NCBI GenBank assembly: GCA_021161545.1
Contig: JAGHAJ010000048.1
Coordinates: forward strand, 1-10,193
Source: Synergistota bacterium
Lineage (GTDB): Bacteria > Synergistota > JAGHAJ01
Length of the DNA stretch: 10,193 nt
Direction of reading: 5' to 3'
Below the pieces are notes generated by a model. That model had not been told where the DNA came from, made no database searches, and saw nothing but the letters and a program-made list of their open reading frames with translations. The position numbers and the translations under genes were made by a program. How positions within the stretch are numbered: the stretch's first letter is position 1; every line of letters begins with the position of its first letter. Shown here one piece after another: positions 1 to 7,250 of the stretch.

Positions 1-1
1 A

Positions 2-118
2 TCTCAGGTAATGGAGTACTTTGAGATATTTTTAAGCAGGATGCTTGTCTCAAGGAAGGCTTCTAACCTGCTGGGCTGTAATTTTCGCCTGACTATTAAC
101 GGGGTAAAACTACTGTAG
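2..118 (+). CDS. C-terminal end of an unidentified upstream gene (partial)
   Basis: This is the only forward frame open from the left edge. It runs 38 codons to a TAG at 116-118 that overlaps the secD ribosome binding site, which is what the last codons of an upstream operon gene would look like. The visible peptide contains the segments MEYFEIFLSRML and LTINGVKLL, mixing an amphipathic helix with a hydrophobic end. I do not recognise the family. It does not resemble the usual secD neighbours YajC or Tgt. An open frame this short can occur by chance, so the evidence is mainly its position and the absence of any other open forward frame. Confidence 0.5.
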   Translation, partial: SQVMEYFEIFLSRMLVSRKASNLLGCNFRLTINGVKLL

Positions 119-123
119 GAGGT
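117..123 (+). promoter_or_regulatory. Shine-Dalgarno of secD
   Basis: AGGAGGT lies 8 bases before the ATG at 132 and overlaps the TAG of the preceding open frame. A second ATG follows at 135; the spacing favours 132, but either would work. There is no room for a separate promoter close to secD, so transcription probably enters from upstream. Confidence 0.8.
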
Positions 124-131
124 AGGTATAT

Positions 132-1538
132 ATGATGAATAGGAACTTGTTAAAGGTGCTTGGTATTGTCGCCGTCGTTGTCATTGCATTTTACATCATG
201 TATCCTGTAAGCAAGACGATAAACCTTGGTCTTGACCTGAAAGGAGGGTCTCATATAGTGCTGCAGGCTGTCGGCACACCTGAGGCTCCCTTAACATCAG
301 ACTCCATAGACAGGGTTATCGCAGTTATAAGGAACAGGATAGACCAGTTTGGAGTAACAGAGCCTCTTATTCAAAGGGAGGGTAATACACGCGTCATAAT
401 AGATCTTCCCGGTGTGAAAGACCCGGAGGCAGCGATAGACCTCATAGGAAAGACGGCACTGCTTGAGTTTAAACAGGTAATAAAGATAGGAGATAAGGCT
501 CCGATTAAACCCAAGAGGTCGAACTACAGTAGCCAGAAGGAATATGAGCAGGCAGTCAAGAATTACGAGGATGCCATGGAGGAATACAACAAGATGCTGG
601 CAGAATTTAAGAAGATAGCTACATCGCATCCCGACTATAGTCTCCACTTTAACCGTGATAGGACGGTGCCTTACATACTTGGCAAGACATACCTTACCGG
701 TAAGTACCTGAAAGATGCAAGGACGGCATACGACAGGTTTAGCAGGCCAGTTGTTAGTCTTGAATTTAATAGTGTTGGTGCGAAGAAGTTTGAGGAAGCC
801 ACGAGGCTTAATGTGCAAAGGCCTCTTGCAATAGTGTTAGATGGTGTGGTTATATCTGCACCTGTTGTTCAGGAAGTCATAATGGGCGGTAGGGCGCAGA
901 TAACTGGTAACTTCACGCTGAGAGAGGCACAGAAGCTTGCTATCCTTCTGAGAGCTGGCGCACTTCCGGTTAAGGTCAATATCATAGAGAACAGGACGAT
1001 TGGTCCTACACTGGGTAGAGATTCTATCCATAGAGGTGTGATTGCAGGTATCGTTGGTGTAATACTGGTTCTTGGCTTTATGATTATCTATTACCATGCA
1101 CTTGGTTTTGTAGCAGACCTTGCCCTTGCAATAGACCTCTTATTGGTAATGGCATCTCTGTCTGCACTTCATGCTACACTTACCCTACCGGGTATAGCAG
1201 GTATAATCCTGAACATAGGTATGGCAGTGGATGGTAATATCATTATATACGAGAGGATAAAAGAGGAGTTAAGAGAAGGTAAAACAATAAAAGCTGCTAT
1301 AGATGCAGGTTTTAGGAAGGCGTTTAGAACTATATTCGATGCAAACTTTACCACACTTATTGCAGCAGTAGCGCTCTTCTACTTTGGAACTGGACCTATT
1401 AGGGGTTTTGCCGTAACACTCAGTATAGGTACTATCTGGAGTGTCTTTACGGCTGTTTGGGTTACAAAGGCGATACTCGACCTTTTGGCGGACCTAAGGA
1501 TAGGAATTACCAAGGTGCTTCAGACGAAGATATCGTAG
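132..1538 (+). CDS. secD: Protein translocase subunit SecD
   Basis: SecD works with SecF at the SecYEG channel, using the proton gradient to help pull translocated proteins out on the far side of the inner membrane. The 468-residue product has TM1 at about residues 7-25, then the hallmark LGLDLKGGSHIVLQ (32-45), a large extracytoplasmic P1 region (about 45-295), the GPTLGRDSI motif (291-299) and five C-terminal membrane helices (about 301-455). Asp367 in GMAVDGNIIIYERI corresponds to the conserved membrane aspartate of the proton path, and ANFTT (404-408) is also typical. An odd feature is a charged, helix-prone segment at about residues 117-180, before LTGKYLKDA, which makes P1 longer than in compact bacterial SecD proteins of about 400-430 residues. 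The secF ribosome binding site overlaps its stop codon, so the two are co-translated. The family assignment is secure. Confidence 0.97.
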   Translation: MMNRNLLKVLGIVAVVVIAFYIMYPVSKTINLGLDLKGGSHIVLQAVGTPEAPLTSDSIDRVIAVIRNRIDQFGVTEPLIQREGNTRVIIDLPGVKDPEAAIDLIGKTALLEFKQVIKIGDKAPIKPKRSNYSSQKEYEQAVKNYEDAMEEYNKMLAEFKKIATSHPDYSLHFNRDRTVPYILGKTYLTGKYLKDARTAYDRFSRPVVSLEFNSVGAKKFEEATRLNVQRPLAIVLDGVVISAPVVQEVIMGGRAQITGNFTLREAQKLAILLRAGALPVKVNIIENRTIGPTLGRDSIHRGVIAGIVGVILVLGFMIIYYHALGFVADLALAIDLLLVMASLSALHATLTLPGIAGIILNIGMAVDGNIIIYERIKEELREGKTIKAAIDAGFRKAFRTIFDANFTTLIAAVALFYFGTGPIRGFAVTLSIGTIWSVFTAVWVTKAILDLLADLRIGITKVLQTKIS

Positions 1539-1551
1539 AGGAGGGTTTGGT

Positions 1552-2589
1552 ATGCTTTTTTTCAAGAGTGTTCCCAAGATTGATTTTATGGGTAAGAGAA
1601 GAATAGCTCTTTTAATATCTGCAATTCTGGTTCTTACCTCGGTGGGGTTTCTTGCGGTTAAAGGGTTGAATCCGGGTATAGATTTTGCTGGTGGCACACT
1701 CATGCAAGTCCAGTTTAAGCACTCTGTCTCTGTTGGGGACGTTAGAAGTGTCCTCAGCAAGTTTGGACTTGGCAGGGCAGTTATTCAGAAGTATTCCGAC
1801 AATGGCGTAATGATAAGGACAAAGCAGTTGCCCATAAAGGAAAGGAGGAAGGTTGTAGAGGCATTGAATAAAGCACTCGGCGTTGAGAGAGTTCTGAAGG
1901 TGGAGATGGTGGGTCCAACCGTTGGTAGTGACCTGAGAAGGCAGGCAGCATGGGCAGTTACCTTTGCCCTTATTGGTATTCTGATATACATAAGCTGGAG
2001 ATTTCAGTTTAGATTTGCGGTTGTCTCTATTATTGCTCTTGTTCACGATAGTCTTATAACGCTTGGTGTGTTCTCCATGCTGCATAGGGAAATAAATATG
2101 GTGTTTATTGCTGCTATACTGACCATTATAGGTTACTCTCTGAACGATACTATAGTCGTGCTGGACAGAATTAGAGAGAATATGCGGGGCATTATGAAGA
2201 TGAGGTTCATAGAGCTGATAAACCTCAGTATAAACCAGACATTAAGCAGGACGATAAATACATCTTTGACCACCATACTGCCGGTCATCACACTTTATAT
2301 TTATGGTGGAGAGGTGTTGTCCAACTTTGCATTGGCGTTCCTCGTGGGTATAATATCTGGAACATACTCCTCTATATATGTTGCAAGTGCACTCCTCGTT
2401 GAGTGGGATTTGTGGAGCAAAAAAGGTAAAAAGACAGCAAGGCTTTCTGCACCTCAAACGGCTACAGTGAATCCCTCTGCAACTCCTGTTGAAAAGGAGA
2501 CAAAAGAGACTCCTCAGGCTAAGGTTGCAAAGCCGACTGGTGCATCCAAGAAACGCTCGAAGAAAAGACGCAAAAGTAAAAAGAAATAA
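1552..2589 (+). CDS. secF: Protein translocase subunit SecF
   Basis: SecF is the partner of SecD in the SecDF translocation motor. The 345-residue product has TM1 at about 17-36, the motif GLNPGIDFAGGT (38-49), an extracytoplasmic P4 domain (about 40-130), GPTVGSDL (121-128) and five more membrane helices (about 133-285). IGYSLNDTIVVLDRIRE (193-209) is the TM4 signature, with Asp199 and Asp205; His165-Asp166 sit in the preceding helix. GAGGAGGG at 1538-1545 overlaps the secD stop and lies 6 bases from the ATG. After the last helix the protein continues for about 55 residues: a Pro/Ala/Thr/Lys-rich linker, then a polybasic end, KKRSKKRRKSKKK (333-345). By SecF topology this tail should be cytoplasmic. 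Many SecF proteins end soon after TM6, so the tail is longer than expected. Confidence 0.97.
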   Translation: MLFFKSVPKIDFMGKRRIALLISAILVLTSVGFLAVKGLNPGIDFAGGTLMQVQFKHSVSVGDVRSVLSKFGLGRAVIQKYSDNGVMIRTKQLPIKERRKVVEALNKALGVERVLKVEMVGPTVGSDLRRQAAWAVTFALIGILIYISWRFQFRFAVVSIIALVHDSLITLGVFSMLHREINMVFIAAILTIIGYSLNDTIVVLDRIRENMRGIMKMRFIELINLSINQTLSRTINTSLTTILPVITLYIYGGEVLSNFALAFLVGIISGTYSSIYVASALLVEWDLWSKKGKKTARLSAPQTATVNPSATPVEKETKETPQAKVAKPTGASKKRSKKRRKSKKK

Positions 2590-2595
2590 TGAAGC

Positions 2596-2606
2596 GGAGT
2601 GAGGTG
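2596..2606 (+). promoter_or_regulatory. Shine-Dalgarno deciding the osmC-like start
   Basis: GGAGTGAGGTG ends 6 bases before the ATG at 2613. The earlier in-frame ATG at 2589, which shares its A with the secF stop TAA, has only A-rich sequence upstream and no purine core of this quality. The site therefore favours 2613 as the main start. Confidence 0.65.
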
Positions 2607-2612
2607 AAACGA

Positions 2613-3035
2613 ATGACTATCTCTGCAAAGACAGTCTGGAAAGATGGTATGTATTTTGAAGGTGAAGTCGATGGTCATGTGGTCAAGATAGATGCAGATG
2701 AACAATTTGGTGGTAAGGACAGGGGACCAAGACCTAAGAATCTTATGCTTGTTTCTCTCGGTGGTTGCACTGCAATGGATGTGATATCTATACTGGGTAA
2801 GATGAGGGTGAAACCGGATGAGTTTTATGTTGAGGTTACTGCCGAACTCACTGATAGACATCCAAAGGTGTTTAAGTGGATAAATGTGAAATATTACTTC
2901 AAGGGGAAAAATCTCGACAGAAAGAAGATAAATACTGCAGTGGAGCTCTCTTCTAACAAATACTGTGGTGTAAGTGCCATGCTGAAGAAAGTGTGTGATG
3001 TAAATACTGAAATTATTGTAGAAGAGGTGGGCTGA
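2613..3035 (+). CDS. OsmC/Ohr-superfamily protein, YhfA-like
   Basis: OsmC/Ohr proteins are small dimeric cytoplasmic enzymes. Characterised members reduce organic hydroperoxides with a pair of reactive cysteines; the YhfA-like branch has no settled substrate. From the start at 2613 the product is 140 residues, the usual family length; starting at 2589 would add eight residues. LVSLGGCTAMDVISIL (46-61) carries the first conserved cysteine, Cys52. The second, Cys118, is in SSNKYCGVSAML (113-124). An extra Cys128 follows. The central helix region GKMRVKPDEF is also family-typical. The gene sits between secF (upstream; ATG 2589 overlaps the secF stop) and a short-chain dehydrogenase whose GTG begins 1 base after its stop. 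It is thus co-transcribed with secDF, but a functional tie to secretion, such as protection from oxidants, is only a guess. Whether it is a true peroxidase cannot be read from the sequence. Confidence 0.9.
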   Translation: MTISAKTVWKDGMYFEGEVDGHVVKIDADEQFGGKDRGPRPKNLMLVSLGGCTAMDVISILGKMRVKPDEFYVEVTAELTDRHPKVFKWINVKYYFKGKNLDRKKINTAVELSSNKYCGVSAMLKKVCDVNTEIIVEEVG

Positions 3036-3036
3036 T

Positions 3037-3756
3037 GTGAAACTTGAAGGTAAGATTGCCCTTGTCACTGGGGGTAGCAGGGGGATAGGCAAGGCAATTG
3101 TAAATGCACTCTCTGAGAAGGGTGCTCGTGTTGCCTTCTTTTATCACTCTGCAGAAGATAGGGCAAAAGAGGTATCTTCTTCGATGGGCGCTCTTGCTGT
3201 GAAGTGCGATGTCTCTGCTGCTAACTCGGTGAGAGAAGGTGTTTCTGAGGTTAAAGAGAGGCTTGGTAATATTCAGATTCTCGTGAACAATGCCGGTGTT
3301 ATGGGTAGAAATATGAAACTGCTGGATATAGATGAAGATGATTGGGATAATGTGCTTTCTGTAAACCTTAAAGGTGCGTATCTCGTGAGTAGAGAGGTTG
3401 TGCCTCAGATGATAGAGTCCCGTGAAGGAAAGATTGTTAATATATCCTCTGTTGCGGGTAAGAACGGTGGCACCGTTGGGGTGCACTATGCTGCGTCCAA
3501 GTCTGGCCTGATTGGACTTACATTTGCACTTGCCTCAGAACTTGCGAAATACAATATACTCGTAAATGCTGTAGCACCCGGTCCTGTGGATACAGAGCTT
3601 TTGTCTGATGAAGTTAAAAAGAGGCTTGCAGAACTCAGTGTGCTGAAGAGAATTGCTACACCTGAAGAGATAGCCCACACCGTTTTATATCTGATAGAGA
3701 ACGACTATGTGACCGGGGAGGTTGTAGATGTAAACGGTGGGAGGTATATGGATTAG
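3037..3756 (+). CDS. fabG: FabG-like short-chain dehydrogenase/reductase (3-oxoacyl-ACP reductase type)
   Basis: This is a 239-residue classical SDR, the length and motif set of FabG, which reduces 3-oxoacyl-ACP with NADPH in fatty acid elongation. The nucleotide-binding motif TGGSRGIG is at 11-18 and NNAG at 84-87. The catalytic tetrad reads Asn110, Ser138 (NISSVAG), Tyr151 and Lys155 (YAASK), in the same spacing as E. coli FabG. Arg15 and the YHS after the second strand suggest NADPH preference (inference). The C-terminal DYVTGEVVDVNGG is also FabG-like. The start is GTG with GAGGTGG (3024-3030) six bases upstream, inside the end of the OsmC-like gene. No other fatty acid synthesis gene is visible, so a different SDR substrate remains possible. 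Its stop codon overlaps that of the convergent HD-GYP gene. Confidence 0.85.
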   Translation: MKLEGKIALVTGGSRGIGKAIVNALSEKGARVAFFYHSAEDRAKEVSSSMGALAVKCDVSAANSVREGVSEVKERLGNIQILVNNAGVMGRNMKLLDIDEDDWDNVLSVNLKGAYLVSREVVPQMIESREGKIVNISSVAGKNGGTVGVHYAASKSGLIGLTFALASELAKYNILVNAVAPGPVDTELLSDEVKKRLAELSVLKRIATPEEIAHTVLYLIENDYVTGEVVDVNGGRYMD

Positions 3757-4850
3757 AACGGAGACTTTTCTACAATCCTTGTAACAAATGTAGTGTACTC
3801 TTTTGTTAGGTCTCTGTCGATGGGATGAGGAAGTAGTTTTTTGTCCCTATCAAAGAATACTCTTACTACGGGGCGGGCAGACTGTCCGGGGTATGTCTTT
3901 ATCACAATTCCTATCTCTTTCGTGTTGAGCTCTACCATTGTACCCACAGGATATATTGAGATGAACTTCATGAATTCTCTCACGAGGTTGAAGTCAAAGT
4001 AGGTGTCTCCTCCTCCCATGAGGTATTCGAGAGCAAGGTGGGGGAGAAGTGCGTCTCTATAAGGCCTGTCTGAAGTGAGCGCATCATAAACATCTGCTAT
4101 TGCCGTTATCTTGGAGAATAGGTGTATTTCGGCTGAAGATAGGCTGTAAGGATACCCAGTTCCATTTAGTTTTTCGTGGTGTTGCAGTGCTACGAGGCAA
4201 GATTCGTGTGGTAAAAAGCCTTGAGCCTTTAGTATCTCAAATCCCCAGATAGTATGTTTCTTCATGGTTTCCATCTCTTCGGCTGTGAGTGTTCCACTCT
4301 TGTTCAAGATATCCTTAGGTACTTTTGTTTTGCCTATATCGTGTAGGAGTGCACCGTAGCCGAGCTGTCTGAGCTGGTCTAGGGAAAGGCCGATCCTTAT
4401 GCCGAGAATTAAGGAAAGGACGGTTACGCTGGTGGAGTGAAAGAATGTGTAATCGTCGTGCTTTTTGAGTTCGAACATGTTAAACACTAACTCGTCCTTC
4501 TTGAGAAGTTCTGCGATTATGTTTTCTATGAGGTCTAAAATTTCCTTTCCCTGTAACCTTATTTGCTTGAGGTCTACTTTTTTGTATGCCTCTCGAGTTG
4601 CTTTGTGTACAATGCGGAGTGCTGCAACCTTGTTCCTGGTTGAAAGGATTTCGATGTCTTCCTCTACTGGGAGTTCTTCCTCATCGGGGGATAGTACATA
4701 CAGCTTCGTGAATCCAAGAGATAGTATAGTTTTGATGTGTTTCCTGTATAGAGTATGACCTTTTCCAAGTATTAGATTACCGTTGCCATCTATCAAGTCC
4801 TTTGCAAGCTTCATTCCATCCTTGATATCTTCTGTGTTTATAAGTATCAA
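3753..4850 (-). CDS. HD-GYP domain protein (probable cyclic-di-GMP phosphodiesterase)
   Basis: HD-GYP enzymes hydrolyse cyclic di-GMP to pGpG or GMP at a metal centre. In this 365-residue protein, a small N-terminal domain (about 1-55, beginning with the DIKDGMKLAKDL pattern common ahead of HD-GYP domains) and a helical linker precede the catalytic domain (about 125-300). Metal and signature residues are present: His138, His170-Asp171 followed by IGK, His199, HHE at 224-226 within HHEKLNGTGYP, and Asp253 in IADVYDALTSDRPYR. The signature aspartate is Asn229 here, a common variant. Residues 301-365 form a short C-terminal beta-rich extension. No signal peptide or membrane helix is seen, so it is likely cytoplasmic. 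The start is TTG at 4850, with AAGGAG eight bases upstream inside the protease gene. The next in-frame Met (13) would cut into the N-terminal motif. Activity is predicted; some HD-GYP proteins act on other substrates. Confidence 0.9.
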   Translation of the reverse strand: MILINTEDIKDGMKLAKDLIDGNGNLILGKGHTLYRKHIKTILSLGFTKLYVLSPDEEELPVEEDIEILSTRNKVAALRIVHKATREAYKKVDLKQIRLQGKEILDLIENIIAELLKKDELVFNMFELKKHDDYTFFHSTSVTVLSLILGIRIGLSLDQLRQLGYGALLHDIGKTKVPKDILNKSGTLTAEEMETMKKHTIWGFEILKAQGFLPHESCLVALQHHEKLNGTGYPYSLSSAEIHLFSKITAIADVYDALTSDRPYRDALLPHLALEYLMGGGDTYFDFNLVREFMKFISIYPVGTMVELNTKEIGIVIKTYPGQSARPVVRVFFDRDKKLLPHPIDRDLTKEYTTFVTRIVEKSPF

Positions 4851-4853
4851 TGT

Positions 4854-7250
4854 TTATGCTCCTTCTTTTTCTTTTTTGCTCCATTCTGTTAACACCTTGG
4901 AGAAACCCTCTAATCTCTCCTTTACCCTGTAGTGCACACTTCCCTCAGGGAAATTTCCGTTTTCGTCTGGTTTTCCTGCCCGTTCTCCTGTGAGGATCTC
5001 TATTCCTTCATCTATGTTGTCTATGGCGTATATGTGGAATTTGCCACTTTCTATGGCTTCTGTAATGTCCTCCCTTAACATCAGGTTTATGACATTTTGC
5101 TGGGGTATTATGACACCTTGTTTGCCAGTTAACCCCCTTATCTTGCAGAAGTCGAAGAATCCTGCAATCTTTTCGTTTACACCTCCTATTGGCTGGATGT
5201 TTCCCTTCTGGTCTACAGAGCCTGTTACGGCTATATCCTGGCGGAGTGGTGTGCCTGATAATGCAGATATGAGAGCATAGAGCTCTGTTGAGGATGCGCT
5301 ATCCCCCTCTACCTCCTCATATAGCTGTTCGAAACACAGACTTGCAGACAGACTTAGGGGTATATCCTGTGCATACTTTGATGCTATGTAGCTACTCAGT
5401 ATCATTACACCTTTGCTGTGAATTTTACCACTCATCTTTGTTTCTCTTTCTATGTTTATTATACCCTTCTGTCCAGGGTGAACGGTGGCTGTTATCCTTG
5501 ATGGTTTACCAAAGCTGTATTCACCTAATTGCAATACGGATAATCCATTTATCTGTCCTGTTTCCTTCCCGTCTGTCTGTATGAGGAGCTGCCCTTCCTT
5601 GAAGAATTCTTGAAACTTTTGTTCGTACATGTTTGAGCGGTATACCTTTTCCTTTATGGCTTTTGATACGAGTTCTGCAGTTATGACATCTTTGCCCTCT
5701 ATTGTTGCCCATGTGTCTGCTTCTTGGAGTATGGAGACTATGTTGTTAAATCGGGTGGATAGCTTCTTCTGGTGTGATGATAACTCACTTGCATACTCCA
5801 CTACCCTTGCAACGCCGCTTCTATCGAGTGGCTTTAAGCTGTTCTTCTTACAGTATTCACCTATAAATCTTGAAAGTCTTTCGACATTTTCGTCGTTTCT
5901 CTCCATGTCTGTGTCAAAATCAACCTTGATCTTGAATAGCTCTCTGAAGTCCTCATCATACATACACAGAAGGTGGTGTATCAGAGGAGTGCCTATGAGT
6001 ATTATCTTTAACTTTATCGGAATGGGTTGGGGGGCGAGACTTGATACTGGTGTCAAACCAAGGTGCTCTCCCATATTTTCTATTTTAAGATGACCGGACT
6101 TTAATACCCTTTTTAGCGTATCCCATGAGCCGATGTTTTTGAGCACATCAGTTATGTTGAGTATCAGGTATCCGCCGTTTGCCTTAAGTATAGAACCACC
6201 CTTTATCTTGGTAAAATCCGTGCTCAAAACACCCATTCTCTGCTCGTACTCGACCTTTCCTACAAGGTTGTAGTAGGTTGGATTATGCTCGACAACTACA
6301 GGTGCGCCGTCTGTGTCTGCATTGTCTACTATCAGGTTTACTTCATATCTCTGCATGAAATTACTTTTTACAAATGCTGTTAAGGGGTTTTTTGCCTCCT
6401 CATGTGGCAGAAATTCCTCGAAGTGCCCTAATACATCGTTTTTCATCATCTCAAGATATTCTGCAGCTTTCTTGTAGTTCCTATACTTTGTATATATCTC
6501 TTCAAAGAGTCTTCCTATCGCAAAGAGGCATACCTGTTTCTGTAATTCTTCTATTTTTCCCCTTGCTTCTCTCTCTAATTCTTGTATCTTCTTTATGATT
6601 TTCATGGTTTCTTCGTCTAATTGCCTGCTCTTTTCTTCGAGCTCCTTTCTGGCTTCTTCTGGAAGTTTGTTGTATTCCTCTTGTGTCATTTCTCTGCCTT
6701 CTACCAGTGGTATATTGACGAAGCCTGTGCTCGTTCTTTTTACCGTGAATCCTAATTCTTTTGCCCTTGCGTATAGCTCTTCCCACAACCTGTTTGCACC
6801 TTCCTGTAATGCCTTTACGATTCTGGATTTTCTCTCTTCGAAATCCTTGCTATCAAACGCCTTTGGGAGCTCAATAGATAACTCTTTCACGAGTCCCTTT
6901 ACATCTTCTCTGAATACCCTGCCCATTCCCGCGGGTAGATTGAGTGCTATGGGAAGGTTTGGTTGTTTAAAGTTGTAAACATAAAACCAGTCGTCTGGTG
7001 TGGGCGTATCTTTTGCAATCTTCTTTACGGAAAGGATGGTGTAGCTCTTTCTTCCTGTTCCCGGAATCCCTGATATGTATATGTTGTATTCCGGACTTTT
7101 TATGTTCAATCCAAAGGATGTTGCCTTCACTGCCCTTTGCTGCCCTATAATGCCTTCATCGAGAGGTGCTAATTCCTCTGTAGAGTTGAAGCTAAATATA
7201 TTAGGAGAACATTTGTGCCTTACTTCATGACTCCGAAGCTCCTTTATCAT
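4854..7250 (-). CDS. Lon-family ATP-dependent protease, AAA_32 type (YcbZ/LonH-like)
   Basis: This 798-residue cytoplasmic protein combines an AAA+ unfoldase with a C-terminal Lon serine protease domain, the layout of the YcbZ-like Lon relatives rather than LonA. It lacks the LonA N-terminal substrate domain and opens with GIIGQQRAVKATSFGL (33-48). Walker A is GIPGTGRKS (61-69). A charged, coiled-coil-prone region spans about 185-240. The ATPase continues through EHNPTYYNLVGKVEYE (321-336), a Walker B-like GGYLILNITD (359-368) and IPIKLKIILIG (410-420). The protease domain (about 560-755) carries catalytic Ser651 in EGDSASS and Lys694 in IGGVNEKIAGFF, the Ser-Lys dyad of Lon. Position 365, where I expect Asp in relatives, is Asn. 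Its ATG overlaps the polX stop (ATGA), with AAGGAGGG six bases upstream. Substrates are unknown. The protease active site looks intact; the ATPase site is less certain. Confidence 0.93.
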   Translation of the reverse strand: MIKELRSHEVRHKCSPNIFSFNSTEELAPLDEGIIGQQRAVKATSFGLNIKSPEYNIYISGIPGTGRKSYTILSVKKIAKDTPTPDDWFYVYNFKQPNLPIALNLPAGMGRVFREDVKGLVKELSIELPKAFDSKDFEERKSRIVKALQEGANRLWEELYARAKELGFTVKRTSTGFVNIPLVEGREMTQEEYNKLPEEARKELEEKSRQLDEETMKIIKKIQELEREARGKIEELQKQVCLFAIGRLFEEIYTKYRNYKKAAEYLEMMKNDVLGHFEEFLPHEEAKNPLTAFVKSNFMQRYEVNLIVDNADTDGAPVVVEHNPTYYNLVGKVEYEQRMGVLSTDFTKIKGGSILKANGGYLILNITDVLKNIGSWDTLKRVLKSGHLKIENMGEHLGLTPVSSLAPQPIPIKLKIILIGTPLIHHLLCMYDEDFRELFKIKVDFDTDMERNDENVERLSRFIGEYCKKNSLKPLDRSGVARVVEYASELSSHQKKLSTRFNNIVSILQEADTWATIEGKDVITAELVSKAIKEKVYRSNMYEQKFQEFFKEGQLLIQTDGKETGQINGLSVLQLGEYSFGKPSRITATVHPGQKGIINIERETKMSGKIHSKGVMILSSYIASKYAQDIPLSLSASLCFEQLYEEVEGDSASSTELYALISALSGTPLRQDIAVTGSVDQKGNIQPIGGVNEKIAGFFDFCKIRGLTGKQGVIIPQQNVINLMLREDITEAIESGKFHIYAIDNIDEGIEILTGERAGKPDENGNFPEGSVHYRVKERLEGFSKVLTEWSKKEKEGA
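4859..4864 (-). promoter_or_regulatory. Shine-Dalgarno of the HD-GYP gene, inside the protease gene
   Basis: On the minus strand AAGGAG lies 8 bases before the TTG at 4850 and is encoded within the final codons of the protease (KEGA end). The protease TAA at 4856-4854 lies between this site and the start. It supports TTG as the true start and re-initiation by the same ribosomes. Confidence 0.75.

Noticed and set aside
297-818. 173-codon minus-strand open frame opposite secD
   Set aside because: It is a shadow of the conserved secD reading frame, with no motif.
2514-3092. 192-codon minus-strand open frame across the OsmC-like gene
   Set aside because: It covers the end of secF, the whole OsmC-like gene and the start of the dehydrogenase on the wrong strand. 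Its His/Tyr/Ile-rich composition matches no family I know.
3037-3756. Start of the FabG-like gene at the ATG at 3035-3037
   Set aside because: That ATG is out of frame and followed at once by TGA. The GTG at 3037 gives the correct SDR N-terminus.
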